Assembly (NCBI GenBank): GCA_022627515.1
Contig: JAKEGK010000075.1
Coordinates: 1-34,509 of the forward strand
Direction of reading: 5' to 3'
Length of the DNA: 34,509 nt
Source: Gammaproteobacteria bacterium
Lineage (GTDB): Bacteria; Pseudomonadota; Gammaproteobacteria; SZUA-152
Shown: positions 1 to 6,956 of the stretch, piece after piece
Numbering within the stretch: position 1 is the stretch's first letter
How the letters are laid out: the number at the start of each line of letters is the position of its first letter
The notes under the pieces: model-generated
The model's input: the letters and a program-made list of their open reading frames with translations, nothing else
Told to the model about the DNA's origin: nothing
Database searches by the model: none
Translations under genes and position numbers: made by a program

Positions 1-18
1 AGATAGCGACTTCATGGA

Positions 19-105
19 ATATAACAATGCCATCAACACGGACGGTGTAAAGCGGCGCTCCTTTGTCGCACCGCTTTACACCGCCGGTTATGGCGAACGT
101 TCGGC
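19..105 (+). other. attC-like integron recombination site (attC1)
   Basis: The site folds as a typical attC. A perfect 12-bp stem pairs 44-55 (GGTGTAAAGCGG) with 71-82. An unpaired A at 42 acts as the extrahelical base, and CGG 39-41 pairs with CCG 84-86. L'' GCCAT (29-33) pairs with L' ATGGC (90-94), and the outer AAC (23-25) pairs with GTT (99-101). The R' box GTTCGGC and R'' box ATATAAC each deviate by one base from the GTTRRRY consensus. The next gene starts 25 bp downstream, the usual spacing of a cassette gene. The cassette gene upstream lies outside the window. Confidence 0.75.
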
Positions 106-130
106 GTCTCCATAAACTAGGCCGCATACG

Positions 131-784
131 ATGATCGGATCAAGAACCCGCCATTCGCTTGCTCAGTTTCTCGCACTCCACGAAACAGACTTTGTCGTGG
201 TATTGGTGAGCAAACATGGCATACGCATTTCTGTTGAAAATGGAAGTGTGCTCTTTGACCTTAACAACTGCTTGCGCTCTGCAAGCGATGGGCACTTGCT
301 GGCTCTAATCGAGGAAATCGCCCGAACGAGTGGAGACCTTCGTTCTCGCGTGAATCCAAAGTACCGGCACGACGAGCGATTTTCCGATCTGTGCCGTTGC
401 CTTCAACTTGATGGGTATCTTCTGGAAGCCAAGACGCTCACACAGACTGATCCGTCCACCGGTGACGCACCACCGCTCGATGATGACCTTCTCAAAGAGC
501 TAAAGGCTACTGGCCTCCCGGTCGCAGAAGAGATTGCGGGGAAGATCAATGCCTCGTCAGAGTCATTTCGGTCATCACCGCCAAACTACAACGCGTGCCT
601 CAATGATGTCCGGGTGGCTCTCGAAACACTTGCTCGCGCTATCGCCGCTACGCAAGTAAAGCCTGATTCGCCGCCCTACGAAAATACGAAATGGGGTTCT
701 GTGCTCACGGGCATACCTTGGTTGATCGGTACCGGGCAGGGGATTTGCAAACCAAAGCGGAATTCAAGGCCGTCAGTGACCTGA
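131..784 (+). CDS. Abortive-infection-like hypothetical protein, 3' end replaced by transposase remnant
   Basis: The 217-residue ORF begins just after attC1, as expected for the first gene of a cassette. Residues 1-190 look like a genuine soluble protein with an HETDFVVVL start, an acidic middle and a C-terminal helix around [20 protein letters not shown]. That last segment resembles the C-terminal helices of abortive-infection-type (Abi) proteins; this is recollection of a family pattern and not a database result. The coding logic breaks at about residue 192 (around base 705): a transposase reading frame begins there in another frame, and the last ~25 residues are probably read out of frame from it. 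The native C-terminus is therefore missing and the protein is likely non-functional. No signal peptide or membrane segment is visible. Confidence 0.55.
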   Translation: MIGSRTRHSLAQFLALHETDFVVVLVSKHGIRISVENGSVLFDLNNCLRSASDGHLLALIEEIARTSGDLRSRVNPKYRHDERFSDLCRCLQLDGYLLEAKTLTQTDPSTGDAPPLDDDLLKELKATGLPVAEEIAGKINASSESFRSSPPNYNACLNDVRVALETLARAIAATQVKPDSPPYENTKWGSVLTGIPWLIGTGQGICKPKRNSRPSVT

Positions 785-1493
785 TAGAACTTTGGCACAG
801 CCGGTTGATGGACGTGAGTTGGTTTATGAGATGTTTAAACGAGTCTATTGCGCGGGAGGCGAATCAGGAAGACAACTGTAAAGGACACTTCTGGGAGGGC
901 CGTTTCAAAAGCCAGGCCCTGCTCGACGAGGCCGCGTTATTAACCTGCATGATGTATGTGGATCTTAATCCCATCCGAGCCGGTATTTGCGATACACCCG
1001 AACAATCGGATTTTACGTCCATTCAGGAGCGCTTGCGAACCTATGCCAATGCCAGCCAACGCGCAAAAACGCAACCCGATGAAACGCCGGCCAGCAAGCG
1101 CAAAACCGTAACACTACTCAACGTCAACAACAAAACAAACATTTCGCGCCCGCCGCATTACTGCCTTTTGGTGGCAACGAACATCACGACAACACCTGCG
1201 CCGCCATTCCGTTTTCGGCCCAGGATTACTTTGTCTTACTGGAATGGACGGGCCGGGCGATCCGCGATGACAAAAAAGGTGCGATACCATCCCATCTCGC
1301 GCCGATACTGCAACGGCTCAACATCAATGAAATGCAATGGCTCACGAACATCAACTACTTCGGTCACCGGTTTTATAAAGTCATCGGCACCGTAGATGCA
1401 ATCCGCCATTACAGCCATGCGTTAAAACAATCCTGGTGCCGGGGATTGTCGCAATGTTCAACGCTCTATCGAAACAAACCCCATCCGGCCTAA
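712..1493 (+). pseudogene. Remnant of Y1/REP-associated (IS200-like) transposase
   Basis: From about 712 the frame encodes the C-terminal part of the large Y1/RAYT-type transposase family: [10 protein letters not shown], then [37 protein letters not shown] and [10 protein letters not shown]. The N-terminal half with the metal-binding HUH motif is absent, so this copy cannot be catalytic. A second lesion lies between about 1081 and 1131. Downstream of it the conserved C-terminus ([20 protein letters not shown], ending at the TAA 1491-1493) continues in another frame, while the original frame runs on meaninglessly to 1395. The fragment therefore carries both a 5' truncation and a frameshift. 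It is fused to the cassette gene upstream, and no terminal repeats are recognisable. Confidence 0.75.
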
Positions 1494-1777
1494 TCATTTA
1501 TCTCTCTGGTTTTTTACTCAGTAGTTAAAAATGCTCTGGATGACAGGGAAAACATTAAACCCATTCCGGTGCTTTTTTTGTCAGGCAAGTATCTGGTTTT
1601 TGGACCGATTTGATCATGACATTTCCTATGTTAAGCATCGCCGTAAATATCATGGAAATAGATCTATAATAAGCGGAAGTGGTGGATGTCCTTTTTTGTC
1701 TTTTTATCTTTTTCCGGTTTCTGACCTCTGCTGTAGTCGTTATAAATTCCTCTAGCCGTACCGCCTTCGCTGTACTA
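1494..1777. other. Gene-free leader between transposase remnant and toxin-antitoxin genes
   Basis: About 280-320 bp, T-rich. I see no coding sequence and no recognisable attC site here, although one would be expected if the toxin-antitoxin pair formed a separate cassette. A TATAAA-like element at 1740-1745 could be a -10 box, but no convincing -35 accompanies it. The likely operator at 1778-1792 closes the stretch. Confidence 0.4.
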
Positions 1778-1792
1778 ATATGTAATACATAT
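1778..1792. promoter_or_regulatory. Palindromic operator of the toxin-antitoxin operon
   Basis: ATATGTAATACATAT is a perfect inverted repeat with a single central base. It lies 21 bp upstream of the antitoxin start codon. Ribbon-helix-helix antitoxins of the RelB/CopG/ParD type autoregulate by binding short palindromes of this kind over their own promoter. Assignment of this site to the adjacent antitoxin is inferred from its symmetry and position. Confidence 0.6.
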
Positions 1793-1813
1793 CACTACAC
1801 TGAGGTTGGTTTC

Positions 1814-2080
1814 ATGAGCATTACAAGTATTCGGATTGCTGACGATGTGGAAAAACCCCTGGAGGCCCTTTCCAAAAAGCTTGATAGAAGCAAAAACTAT
1901 CTTATAAATCAAGCTATTAAAGAGTTTCTTGCGAGGCAATCCCTGGAAGACTCAAGGTGGCAAGATACCCTCGAGGCACTTGAATCCATAAAAGCAGGTA
2001 AATCCATTGATGAAGAGGATGTGAATGCCTGGCTGAATAGCTGGGGCACCAATGATCGTAAAACGCCTCCTAAATCATGA
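1814..2080 (+). CDS. RelB/CopG-type ribbon-helix-helix antitoxin
   Basis: An 88-residue protein. The N-terminus SITSIRIADDV forms the DNA-binding beta strand of a ribbon-helix-helix fold, followed by helices containing LEALSKKLDRSKNYLINQAI and KEFLAR. This matches prevent-host-death partners of ParE/RelE toxins. The C-terminal part (SLEDSRWQDTLEAL to VNAWLNSWG) is acidic and probably wraps the toxin. The ATG at 1814 was chosen because it starts the RHH strand and follows a GAGG-like ribosome site; the open frame extends further upstream without family similarity. The stop overlaps the toxin ATG as ATGA, so the two are translationally coupled. A palindrome at 1778-1792 suggests autorepression. 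Confidence 0.85.
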   Translation: MSITSIRIADDVEKPLEALSKKLDRSKNYLINQAIKEFLARQSLEDSRWQDTLEALESIKAGKSIDEEDVNAWLNSWGTNDRKTPPKS

Positions 2081-2364
2081 AGGTAAGATACTCGCCGGAG
2101 TCTATCGATGATCTCCAAAGAGTGTTGGAATTTGTAGAGGTTAAGAACCCATTCGCAGCTCGTCGGATAGCGATAGACCTACAAGAGGGTGTCGATAAGC
2201 TAAAGCTATTTCCAAAAATTGGTCTACCCGTATTGAAAGCTTCCGACCCGGAGCAAATCCGCGATCTTTATATTGGCAACTATACAGTACGTTACCTCAT
2301 CGGTAATGATTTCATTTATATTTTAAGAATTTGGCACAACAAAGAGAATGAAAAGAATTTATAA
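2077..2364 (+). CDS. RelE/ParE-family toxin
   Basis: A 95-residue basic protein of standard ParE/RelE size. It starts MKVRYSPESIDDLQRVLEFV, with the helix-strand core NPFAARRIAIDL, LKLFPKIGLPV and the C-terminal strands DLYIGNYTVRYLI and YILRIWH typical of the plasmid-stabilisation toxin family. Members poison gyrase (ParE) or cleave mRNA on the ribosome (RelE); the sequence alone does not decide which. The start codon overlaps the antitoxin stop by four bases. The TAA stop (2362-2364) lies inside the outer R'' box of the following attC site, which marks this pair as the cargo of an integron cassette. Toxin-antitoxin cassettes are known to stabilise chromosomal cassette arrays. Confidence 0.85.
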   Translation: MKVRYSPESIDDLQRVLEFVEVKNPFAARRIAIDLQEGVDKLKLFPKIGLPVLKASDPEQIRDLYIGNYTVRYLIGNDFIYILRIWHNKENEKNL

Positions 2365-2430
2365 CAAAGCGCCTCACACGGACAAATTACTCGCTGCGCT
2401 CGTTATTTGCCGGTGAGCGCAGCGTTAGCG
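2359..2430 (+). other. attC-like integron recombination site (attC2)
   Basis: A compact 72-bp attC. GCGC-C-TCAC (2369-2377) pairs with GTGAGCGC (2413-2420). CGG 2379-2381 pairs with CCG 2410-2412, and A2382 is the extrahelical base. CAAAT (2383-2387) pairs with ATTTG (2405-2409), and the stem closes on a loop at 2391-2401. The outer boxes are TTATAAC (2359-2365) and GTTAGCG (2424-2430), each near the GTTRRRY consensus. The toxin stop codon is embedded in the left box, the usual economy of cassette genes. Confidence 0.85.
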
Positions 2431-2471
2431 AACAGAACCCATAAACATACAGTCGACTGCAGGTCGAGCCT

Positions 2472-2738
2472 ATGAAAAAAAAGGCGATATCAGGTGGAGT
2501 CGTTCATGATCTTCCAGAAGACGTTGAGCAAAGGATCATGAAAGATAAATTGGTTCACGAAAACTGGGAGGACATTACTCCATTAGCGCGCAATGAGTGG
2601 ATTTGTTGGGTGGAAGACGCAAAAAAGGCGGACACAAGGAATAAGCGTATCGATAGGCTGTTGGAGGACCTTAAGAATGGAAAACGTCGGCCGTGTTGCT
2701 GGCCAGGTTGCGCGCATCGAGAAAAAAACACCAGATAA
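2472..2738 (+). CDS. Small YdeI/OmpD-associated-like (OmdA) protein
   Basis: An 88-residue basic cytoplasmic protein with HDLPEDVEQRIM, WEDITPLARNEWICWVE, a basic helix RNKRIDRLLEDLKNGKRR, and a C-terminal PCCWPGCAHR. The central segment matches my recollection of the YdeI/OmpD-associated (bacteriocin-protection) family's short members, where TPLARNEWICW followed by a basic helix and PCCWPGC is recurrent. The biochemical role is not established. The paired cysteines could bind metal, but this is speculation. The gene sits alone between attC2 and attC3 and so forms a one-gene cassette. It starts 41 bp after attC2 without a strong ribosome site. Confidence 0.7.
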   Translation: MKKKAISGGVVHDLPEDVEQRIMKDKLVHENWEDITPLARNEWICWVEDAKKADTRNKRIDRLLEDLKNGKRRPCCWPGCAHREKNTR

Positions 2739-2769
2739 AAAGTGTTCTATATAAGCTCACGAAATCAAT

Positions 2770-2895
2770 CGCTAACATAGCGTTGAAGTTCGCGCGCCGG
2801 ACCAGTGTGGCTACGCGGCTTTTGCCCATTCCGCTTCGCTCCATGTTCGCGCAAGAGCCGCTCCCCCACACTGGGCGCTTAACGCTGCGTTAGGC
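2770..2895 (+). other. attC-like integron recombination site (attC3)
   Basis: A long 126-bp attC. The R' box GTTAGGC (2889-2895) matches the GTTRRRY consensus exactly and is opposed by CGCTAAC (2770-2776). L'' AGCGTT (2779-2784) pairs with L' AACGCT (2881-2886). The main stem CCAGTGTGG (2802-2810) pairs with CCACACTGG (2866-2874), and further pairing of GCGGCTTTTGC with GCAAGAGCCGC extends it. It follows the OmdA-like gene and precedes the VOC gene by 27 bp. It is the best preserved site in the array. Confidence 0.88.
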
Positions 2896-2922
2896 GACAA
2901 CCCGAAAAGAGGAGGCTTACCC

Positions 2923-3384
2923 ATGTCCAAAGTGACACCGTTTCTGATGTTCAATGTCCAACTCGAAGATGCAATGGCGTTTTACACCGCCACGTTCCCC
3001 GACTCCGAGTTTAAGCACGTTGCCCGCAATGGCAAGGACGGCCCGATAGGGTCTGCCGAATTCACCATTGGTGGTCAGTCCTTCATGGGCTATAACGGTG
3101 GCCCGTACTTCAATTTCTCTCAAGGTTTCTCGCTCTTCGTCGACTGCGAAGACCAGGAAGAGGTTGATGAGTTCTGGAACAAGCTTGTCAGCGCTGGTGC
3201 CACGCCGTTGCAATGCGGATGGATTACCGATCAGTTCGGCATTACTTGGCAAATCGTTCCGCGCCGTTTCATGGAACTCATCAGCGCCAACAACCCCAAG
3301 AAGGTACAGGCAGTAATGGAAGCTATGATGACGATGGTCAAACTCGACGTGTCAGTGCTTGAGAGAGCCTACAACGACGCATAG
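2923..3384 (+). CDS. PhnB-like VOC-superfamily protein (cassette cargo)
   Basis: A 153-residue protein of the glyoxalase/bleomycin-resistance/dioxygenase (VOC) superfamily, closest in pattern to the PhnB / '3-demethylubiquinone-9 methyltransferase' annotated group. It begins KVTPFLMFNVQLEDAMAFYT and contains SEFTIGGQSFMGYNGGPYF, SLFVDCEDQEEVDEFW, and CGWITDQFGITWQIVP near residue 100. The substrate is unknown, and the family name should not be read as an activity. A strong AAGAGGAGG ribosome site precedes the ATG. It is a one-gene cassette between attC3 and the damaged attC4. Such VOC genes are frequent cargo of cassette arrays. Confidence 0.85.
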   Translation: MSKVTPFLMFNVQLEDAMAFYTATFPDSEFKHVARNGKDGPIGSAEFTIGGQSFMGYNGGPYFNFSQGFSLFVDCEDQEEVDEFWNKLVSAGATPLQCGWITDQFGITWQIVPRRFMELISANNPKKVQAVMEAMMTMVKLDVSVLERAYNDA

Positions 3385-3442
3385 CAGACCATGCCGCCGA
3401 CTCTCTCGACTGATAGAAAGCAACTTTCGGCTCCGATTGATC

Positions 3443-3492
3443 GCCTAACGATCGGTTACAGCGGACGGCGCTACGCGCCGCCGCTGATGCTG
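3443..3492 (+). other. Truncated attC-like site (attC4)
   Basis: The left half is intact. The R'' box GCCTAAC (3443-3449) matches the RYYYAAC consensus. The stem CAGCGG-A-CGGCGC (3459-3471) pairs perfectly with GCGCCG-CCGCTG (3475-3486), with A3465 as the extrahelical base. The right arm is lost beyond about 3487: no complement to L'' (GATCGGTTA) and no GTTRRRY box follow. The sequence changes at about 3496 into an intron-like segment. The site is probably inactive. Confidence 0.7.
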
Positions 3493-3495
3493 AGC

Positions 3496-3565
3496 GTGTG
3501 TGCCGGGCATGGCACAGTACTCGTCAGGTGCAAGTCCTGACACCAGGTGTTCGCAAAGCCGAAGG
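3496..3565 (+). mobile_element. 5'-end fragment of a group II intron (probable)
   Basis: GTGTGTGCCGGGCATGG at about 3496-3512 resembles the conserved GUGYG 5' end of bacterial group II introns. CAGGTGCAAGTCCTGAC (3525-3541) carries the GGTGCAAGTCC-type domain I motif. Only about 70 bp remain, and no reverse transcriptase, domain V or 3' end follows. Group IIC introns are known to target attC stem-loops, so a scar directly behind a broken attC is coherent. Those introns are usually reported opposite to the cassette direction, whereas this fragment lies in the same direction. The call rests on short motifs. Confidence 0.45.
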
Positions 3566-3829
3566 TTAGCAAGTAAGCCCAATGGAACGCTCTACATAGG
3601 TGTTACTTCGGATCTGGTGAAGCGTGTTTGGGAACACAAAAATGACCAAGTAGAAGGTTTCACAAAAAAATACCAAGTTCACAATTTGGTTTGGTATGAA
3701 CAACACGACGAGATGGCGTCAGCTATTCTTCGTGAAAAGCAAGTAAAAAAGTGGAATCGTCAATGGAAAATTGAACTAATAAATGAATTCAATCCAGGGT
3801 GGAAAGATTTATATCGAACGATTCTCTAA
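3566..3829 (+). pseudogene. N-terminally truncated GIY-YIG nuclease-superfamily gene
   Basis: From LASKPNGTLYIGVTSDLVKR onward the reading frame matches the small (~95-residue) GIY-YIG proteins of the YhbQ/UPF0213 type: GTLYIG is the second half of the motif, then HKN, FTKKY, LVWYEQH, AILREKQVKKWNRQWK and FNPGWKDLY. The usual opening, a start methionine and the VYI strand that supplies the first (GIY-equivalent) half, is absent. Upstream codons instead come from the intron-like fragment (frame open from 3500). The loss of about ten residues including a catalytic tyrosine strand suggests an inactive remnant. The region is clearly more AT-rich than the VOC cassette before it. Confidence 0.75.
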
Positions 3830-3836
3830 AACATGG

Positions 3837-3856
3837 ATTCCCGCCTTCGCGGGAAT
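3837..3856. repeat. dRS3-like short inverted repeat
   Basis: ATTCCC-8 bp-GGGAAT is a perfect inverted repeat with GCCTTCGC in the middle, directly after the GIY-YIG remnant. It matches the pattern of dRS3-type intergenic repeats, known from Neisseria and seen in similar form in many proteobacteria, which can serve as insertion targets or terminators. Only one copy is seen here. Confidence 0.55.
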
Positions 3857-4216
3857 GACGAGCGAAAGCCCGTTCCAGATTAAAAGCTGACACTAACAAT
3901 AATTTTATGAACTCCCGCTACCGCCGCAAAGCCGAAATTCGATCATCAAACATTTAATGACGGTTTGTGGCCGAGCCTGGCCATTTGCGATCTGACACTG
4001 CCTTACGGATTAGGTAAGAGTGATTTCAAGTGAGGGTGTGTAACTTGAGGGCCCCACGTCATGTTTCAAATTCAAGTAAATTTACAGGACGGTTACTTTT
4101 GTCAACACCTTTACAAACACAACGCTTTTACATTACAAGCAGATCTGCAACACACACTCCCTGACCTGAATCAGGGAATGCGGCGATGCGACCTGCGCTA
4201 TCTTCGGTTGGTTTTG
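3857..4216. other. Gene-free stretch at the cassette/backbone boundary
   Basis: About 360 bp. I see no credible gene, attC site or RNA gene. The short open frame at 4061-4246 has no family features and runs into the 3' end of the opposite lipoprotein gene. This stretch is the probable transition from accessory DNA to the chromosomal backbone. Confidence 0.4.
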
Positions 4217-4738
4217 TTATTTCTTGGGTGGCGGAAAACTCTTTAAGATTTTTTCCACAGCTTCGGTGATGCGCTTCTGGCGTCTTTCAAAATCCGTGCT
4301 GCCCCGGTCCATTTCCGCGGAAACAGTGGCGCGGTAAATAATATCCTTTGCTTTGGCATCCACGAAATCCACGATCAGCGTGCCTTCTTCATACTGATAT
4401 ACTTCGATGCCGCCATACCAGCCGGGGTACCGGTATCCCCAGTTGGTGACATCCACCTTGCTTTGCACATCGCCATGGTATGCAATAAGAAAATCCGGAT
4501 TGTTATCGTCGACACTGTAGCCCCTGGCTGCGAGTTTTTCATCCATGATTTTCCGGAAGTGTTTATCGAACAACTCGTTGGCTTGTTCTATTTGCGGATT
4601 GGGAATCCAGCCATAAGTTTTCAGCGTTGAAAAATCATAAACGGGATCATAGTCGATATTGGTCCGCATGGAGGAGCAGGCTGCCAGCGTCACGGCAACC
4701 ATCGTTACTAACAGGACTAACAGGTTCTTTGCACTCAC
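4217..4738 (-). CDS. DUF4136-type lipoprotein
   Basis: A 173-residue predicted outer-membrane lipoprotein. The signal peptide ends in lipobox TLAAC (Cys about residue 20). The mature part has the DUF4136 hallmarks: DYDPVYDFSTLKTYGWIP near the start, FLIAYHGDV, the central GTLIVDFVDAKAKDIIYRA, and the C-terminal helix RITEAVEKILKSFPP. The start is GTG at 4738, supported by an AAGGA site about eight bases upstream. The molecular role of this family is not known. It is last in a leftward run of three lipoprotein genes but is separated from the next by 204 bp, so it may have its own promoter. Two paralogues lie at 4943-5503 and 11207-11758. Confidence 0.88.
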   Translation of the reverse strand: MSAKNLLVLLVTMVAVTLAACSSMRTNIDYDPVYDFSTLKTYGWIPNPQIEQANELFDKHFRKIMDEKLAARGYSVDDNNPDFLIAYHGDVQSKVDVTNWGYRYPGWYGGIEVYQYEEGTLIVDFVDAKAKDIIYRATVSAEMDRGSTDFERRQKRITEAVEKILKSFPPPKK

Positions 4739-4942
4739 AATTCGATTCCTTTTGGTTGGCTGTCTGGAATATAGTCTGGTAACTTTTCCTTTTTATATCA
4801 TATTGCGATTTACTATTTTAGTATACCTGGACTGAAGGTTTGCGCTGTAAGAGCCTGTGCTGATCCTGCTCAATTTTTAGCAGTGCGGGTCCTTTTCCCG
4901 CGAACCGCATTTGTCCTTAAGGAATTTTTACAGCGCCCGTTT

Positions 4943-5503
4943 CTAGCGTGGAAATTGCTTAAAAATTTGTTCCACGGCCTTTCTGATATTCTGCTCCCGT
5001 TTTTCCCGCTCGGTTTGTTCCCGCACCACCGTATCCGCGGCGCCGCGCCAGACAAACTGCTTGTTCTGTTTGTTCACCACGTCAATGACCAGGGTTCCTT
5101 TGTTGTAGGCGATTTTCCGGTGTGCCGGCATGGCGGCTGACGGGTAGGCGCTGTATTGATAGTAATTGCTGTAGTAGTTGTCAATGACGATGGTATCAAC
5201 CGTCATTTCGACGACCACATAGTAAGACACGATAACTTGCGCCTGTTCCGGATTTTCGGTTATGCCCTTACTGGTCAGCGTATCCCTGATGGCGCCTGTG
5301 ACTGTTTGACTTAGCCACTCTTCATCAACTTGCAGGTTTTCGATTTTATCCTGCTTGTTCTTTATAATTTCGAAACTCTGGATCTGGCTGAAATCATAAT
5401 TGGGGTTGGTTTTATGCGTTACCCTGAATTGCATGCAACCGGTTATTGCCGCAATTAACACGCATCCCGCAATTAATTTGAGAACACATTGAAAATTAAA
5501 CAT
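4943..5503 (-). CDS. DUF4136-type lipoprotein
   Basis: A 186-residue lipoprotein with lipobox ITGC (Cys about residue 23). It shows the family pattern TNPNYDFSQIQSFEII, VIVSYYVVVEM, GTLVIDVVNKQNKQFVWRGA and the terminal helix NIRKAVEQIFKQFP. It differs from its neighbour by a tyrosine-rich insert (IDNYYSNYYQYSAYP) in the middle. It starts 35 bp after the stop of the coiled-coil lipoprotein gene at 5539, suggesting cotranscription. The two products probably act in the same envelope compartment, but nothing in the sequence indicates a specific partner. Confidence 0.85.
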   Translation of the reverse strand: MFNFQCVLKLIAGCVLIAAITGCMQFRVTHKTNPNYDFSQIQSFEIIKNKQDKIENLQVDEEWLSQTVTGAIRDTLTSKGITENPEQAQVIVSYYVVVEMTVDTIVIDNYYSNYYQYSAYPSAAMPAHRKIAYNKGTLVIDVVNKQNKQFVWRGAADTVVREQTEREKREQNIRKAVEQIFKQFPR

Positions 5504-5538
5504 CTTGTTGTGGCCTTATATTGCAGTGTGGTTAGCGC

Positions 5539-6582
5539 TTAGAACAGTGTTTTTGTCCCAAGTTGAAATAGCTGGGCGGGAGCGTTTTCTATATCGAACC
5601 ATTCGGCGGGATTGCTTACACCGGACGCCATTTTCTGATGAGCCCTTGACCAGACAATAATGACAGCGCGTATCCGGTTTAATCCCTGCCTCATTTCCCT
5701 GTACAACTCATCCAGCTCGTTATGCGTGGCGCGATACAATTCCCAGTCCGGTTCGATTTCCTGCCAGATTTTATGGGTGATGTCCAGGCGTTTTACCAAA
5801 TGCTCGGTAATCGCGGTCAAATCCTCATCCGACGGATTGCCTTTGGGTAATAATGCCTTGTTGCGAATCACGTTGCTTTCACGCAGCTTCTGAAACGCGT
5901 CCGGATCGCCTTTATACGTATTATATAAGTAGCCAAGCGCTCTTAAGATGGCATATTTTTCCTGTTCCAGCGCATGCTGGTAGGCAATGACTTCCGCAAA
6001 ACGCTCGTCGATTTTGCGGTCGATTTTGGCTTCCAGCGCCTTTAGTGACAGTTCAATTTTATCCATGACTTTCTGGTAGGCGCGTCCTGAAGCATTCAGC
6101 AAGGGTTGCGCCTGCTGTAACGCTTCATAAAATTTTTCCTGGCTGCGGACTTTTTCCACGATATCATCGTAGTAGCCTGGATCAATTTCCAGTTTATCCT
6201 CGGCGGTTTTTTGCAGCTCTTTAAGAAAGTCCGCGTACTTTTGGACTTGTTCAGCTTCTGTTTTACTGGTTTCAGCAATGTCCACCAGGGTAATGGAGTA
6301 CTTAACAAGTCTCAGCAGCCGCACTTCCAGCTCCTTTTCAAGCGCGGTGAATTCCTGCTCCTCAGGCTCCGACGCGGTGATATATTCACGCACATAAACC
6401 GACTTGCCGGTAGGCAATCCAAATTCCGCGCCCGTCAATGTGGCAATCGTCTGATCCGCAAAAATTCCGATATTGGCCTGTTTGGTGCCGGTGAATTTGC
6501 CTTCGATGGAGGCGCAACCGGATGACAGGAATAGCAGGAAACAGATTTTTGCGGCTGTGATGTATTGGTTGATGCGGTCCAT
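5539..6582 (-). CDS. Coiled-coil lipoprotein of unknown function
   Basis: A 347-residue protein with a signal peptide and lipobox SSGC (Cys about residue 23). I do not recognise a named family. The mature protein begins with a short beta-like region (GKFTGTKQANIGIFADQTIA) and then is almost wholly helical and highly charged. Long heptad-like stretches (LEKELEVRLLRLVKYSITL; KIELSLKALEAKIDRKIDERFA; LDELYREMRQGLNRIRAVII) suggest an extended periplasmic coiled coil. It is first of a leftward lipoprotein cluster and diverges from the MipA-like barrel gene at 6957 across a 374-bp spacer. Confidence 0.8.
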   Translation of the reverse strand: MDRINQYITAAKICFLLFLSSGCASIEGKFTGTKQANIGIFADQTIATLTGAEFGLPTGKSVYVREYITASEPEEQEFTALEKELEVRLLRLVKYSITLVDIAETSKTEAEQVQKYADFLKELQKTAEDKLEIDPGYYDDIVEKVRSQEKFYEALQQAQPLLNASGRAYQKVMDKIELSLKALEAKIDRKIDERFAEVIAYQHALEQEKYAILRALGYLYNTYKGDPDAFQKLRESNVIRNKALLPKGNPSDEDLTAITEHLVKRLDITHKIWQEIEPDWELYRATHNELDELYREMRQGLNRIRAVIIVWSRAHQKMASGVSNPAEWFDIENAPAQLFQLGTKTLF

Positions 6583-6956
6583 GAATGTGGTCCGGTTGTG
6601 TGACTTATCCGTGATTGATGTGACTTCTAATTATTTTGCAATAAGTGATTATCCTGAATCTTAGACCTAATGCCAATGAAAGTAAAAATCGAAAATGAAA
6701 CTTGTACGATTTTGCATCAACGCCGGGTTTCAAACTGCAGTGTAAGTACATCCTGCATGGCACGCCACTCATTCCCAGTAAACAAAAAGTTATCCGGCGG
6801 TTTGCTGTGGCTGATGTAACATTCCGTTTAATATAGTGCTGATCTGGAGTTCACCAAGTGTCTTATTTGTCTTTGAGTGATTAGACTCATACGGCATTTT
6901 TTTATTTTTCATTACGCAATACCACGCCGGATCGCCCGGTTAAAACATTTAATTCA
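6583..6956. other. Divergent intergenic region upstream of lipoprotein and MipA-like genes
   Basis: A 374-bp AT-rich spacer between divergent genes that should hold promoters for both. I find no convincing sigma-70 pair, riboswitch or strong hairpin. A T-rich tract at 6897-6910 is the only notable feature. Confidence 0.35.

Noticed and set aside
2451-2468. GTCGACTGCAGGTCGAG-like cluster of restriction-type palindromes resembling a cloning polylinker
   Set aside because: It does not match a standard polylinker order and lies within a natural cassette leader between two attC sites; chance is sufficient.
2693-2893. Open frame spanning attC3
   Set aside because: It covers the secondary structure of the recombination site and has no start signal or family features.
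4061-4246. Short open frame in the gap before the first DUF4136 gene
   Set aside because: No ribosome site or recognisable features, and it overlaps the 3' end of the opposite gene.
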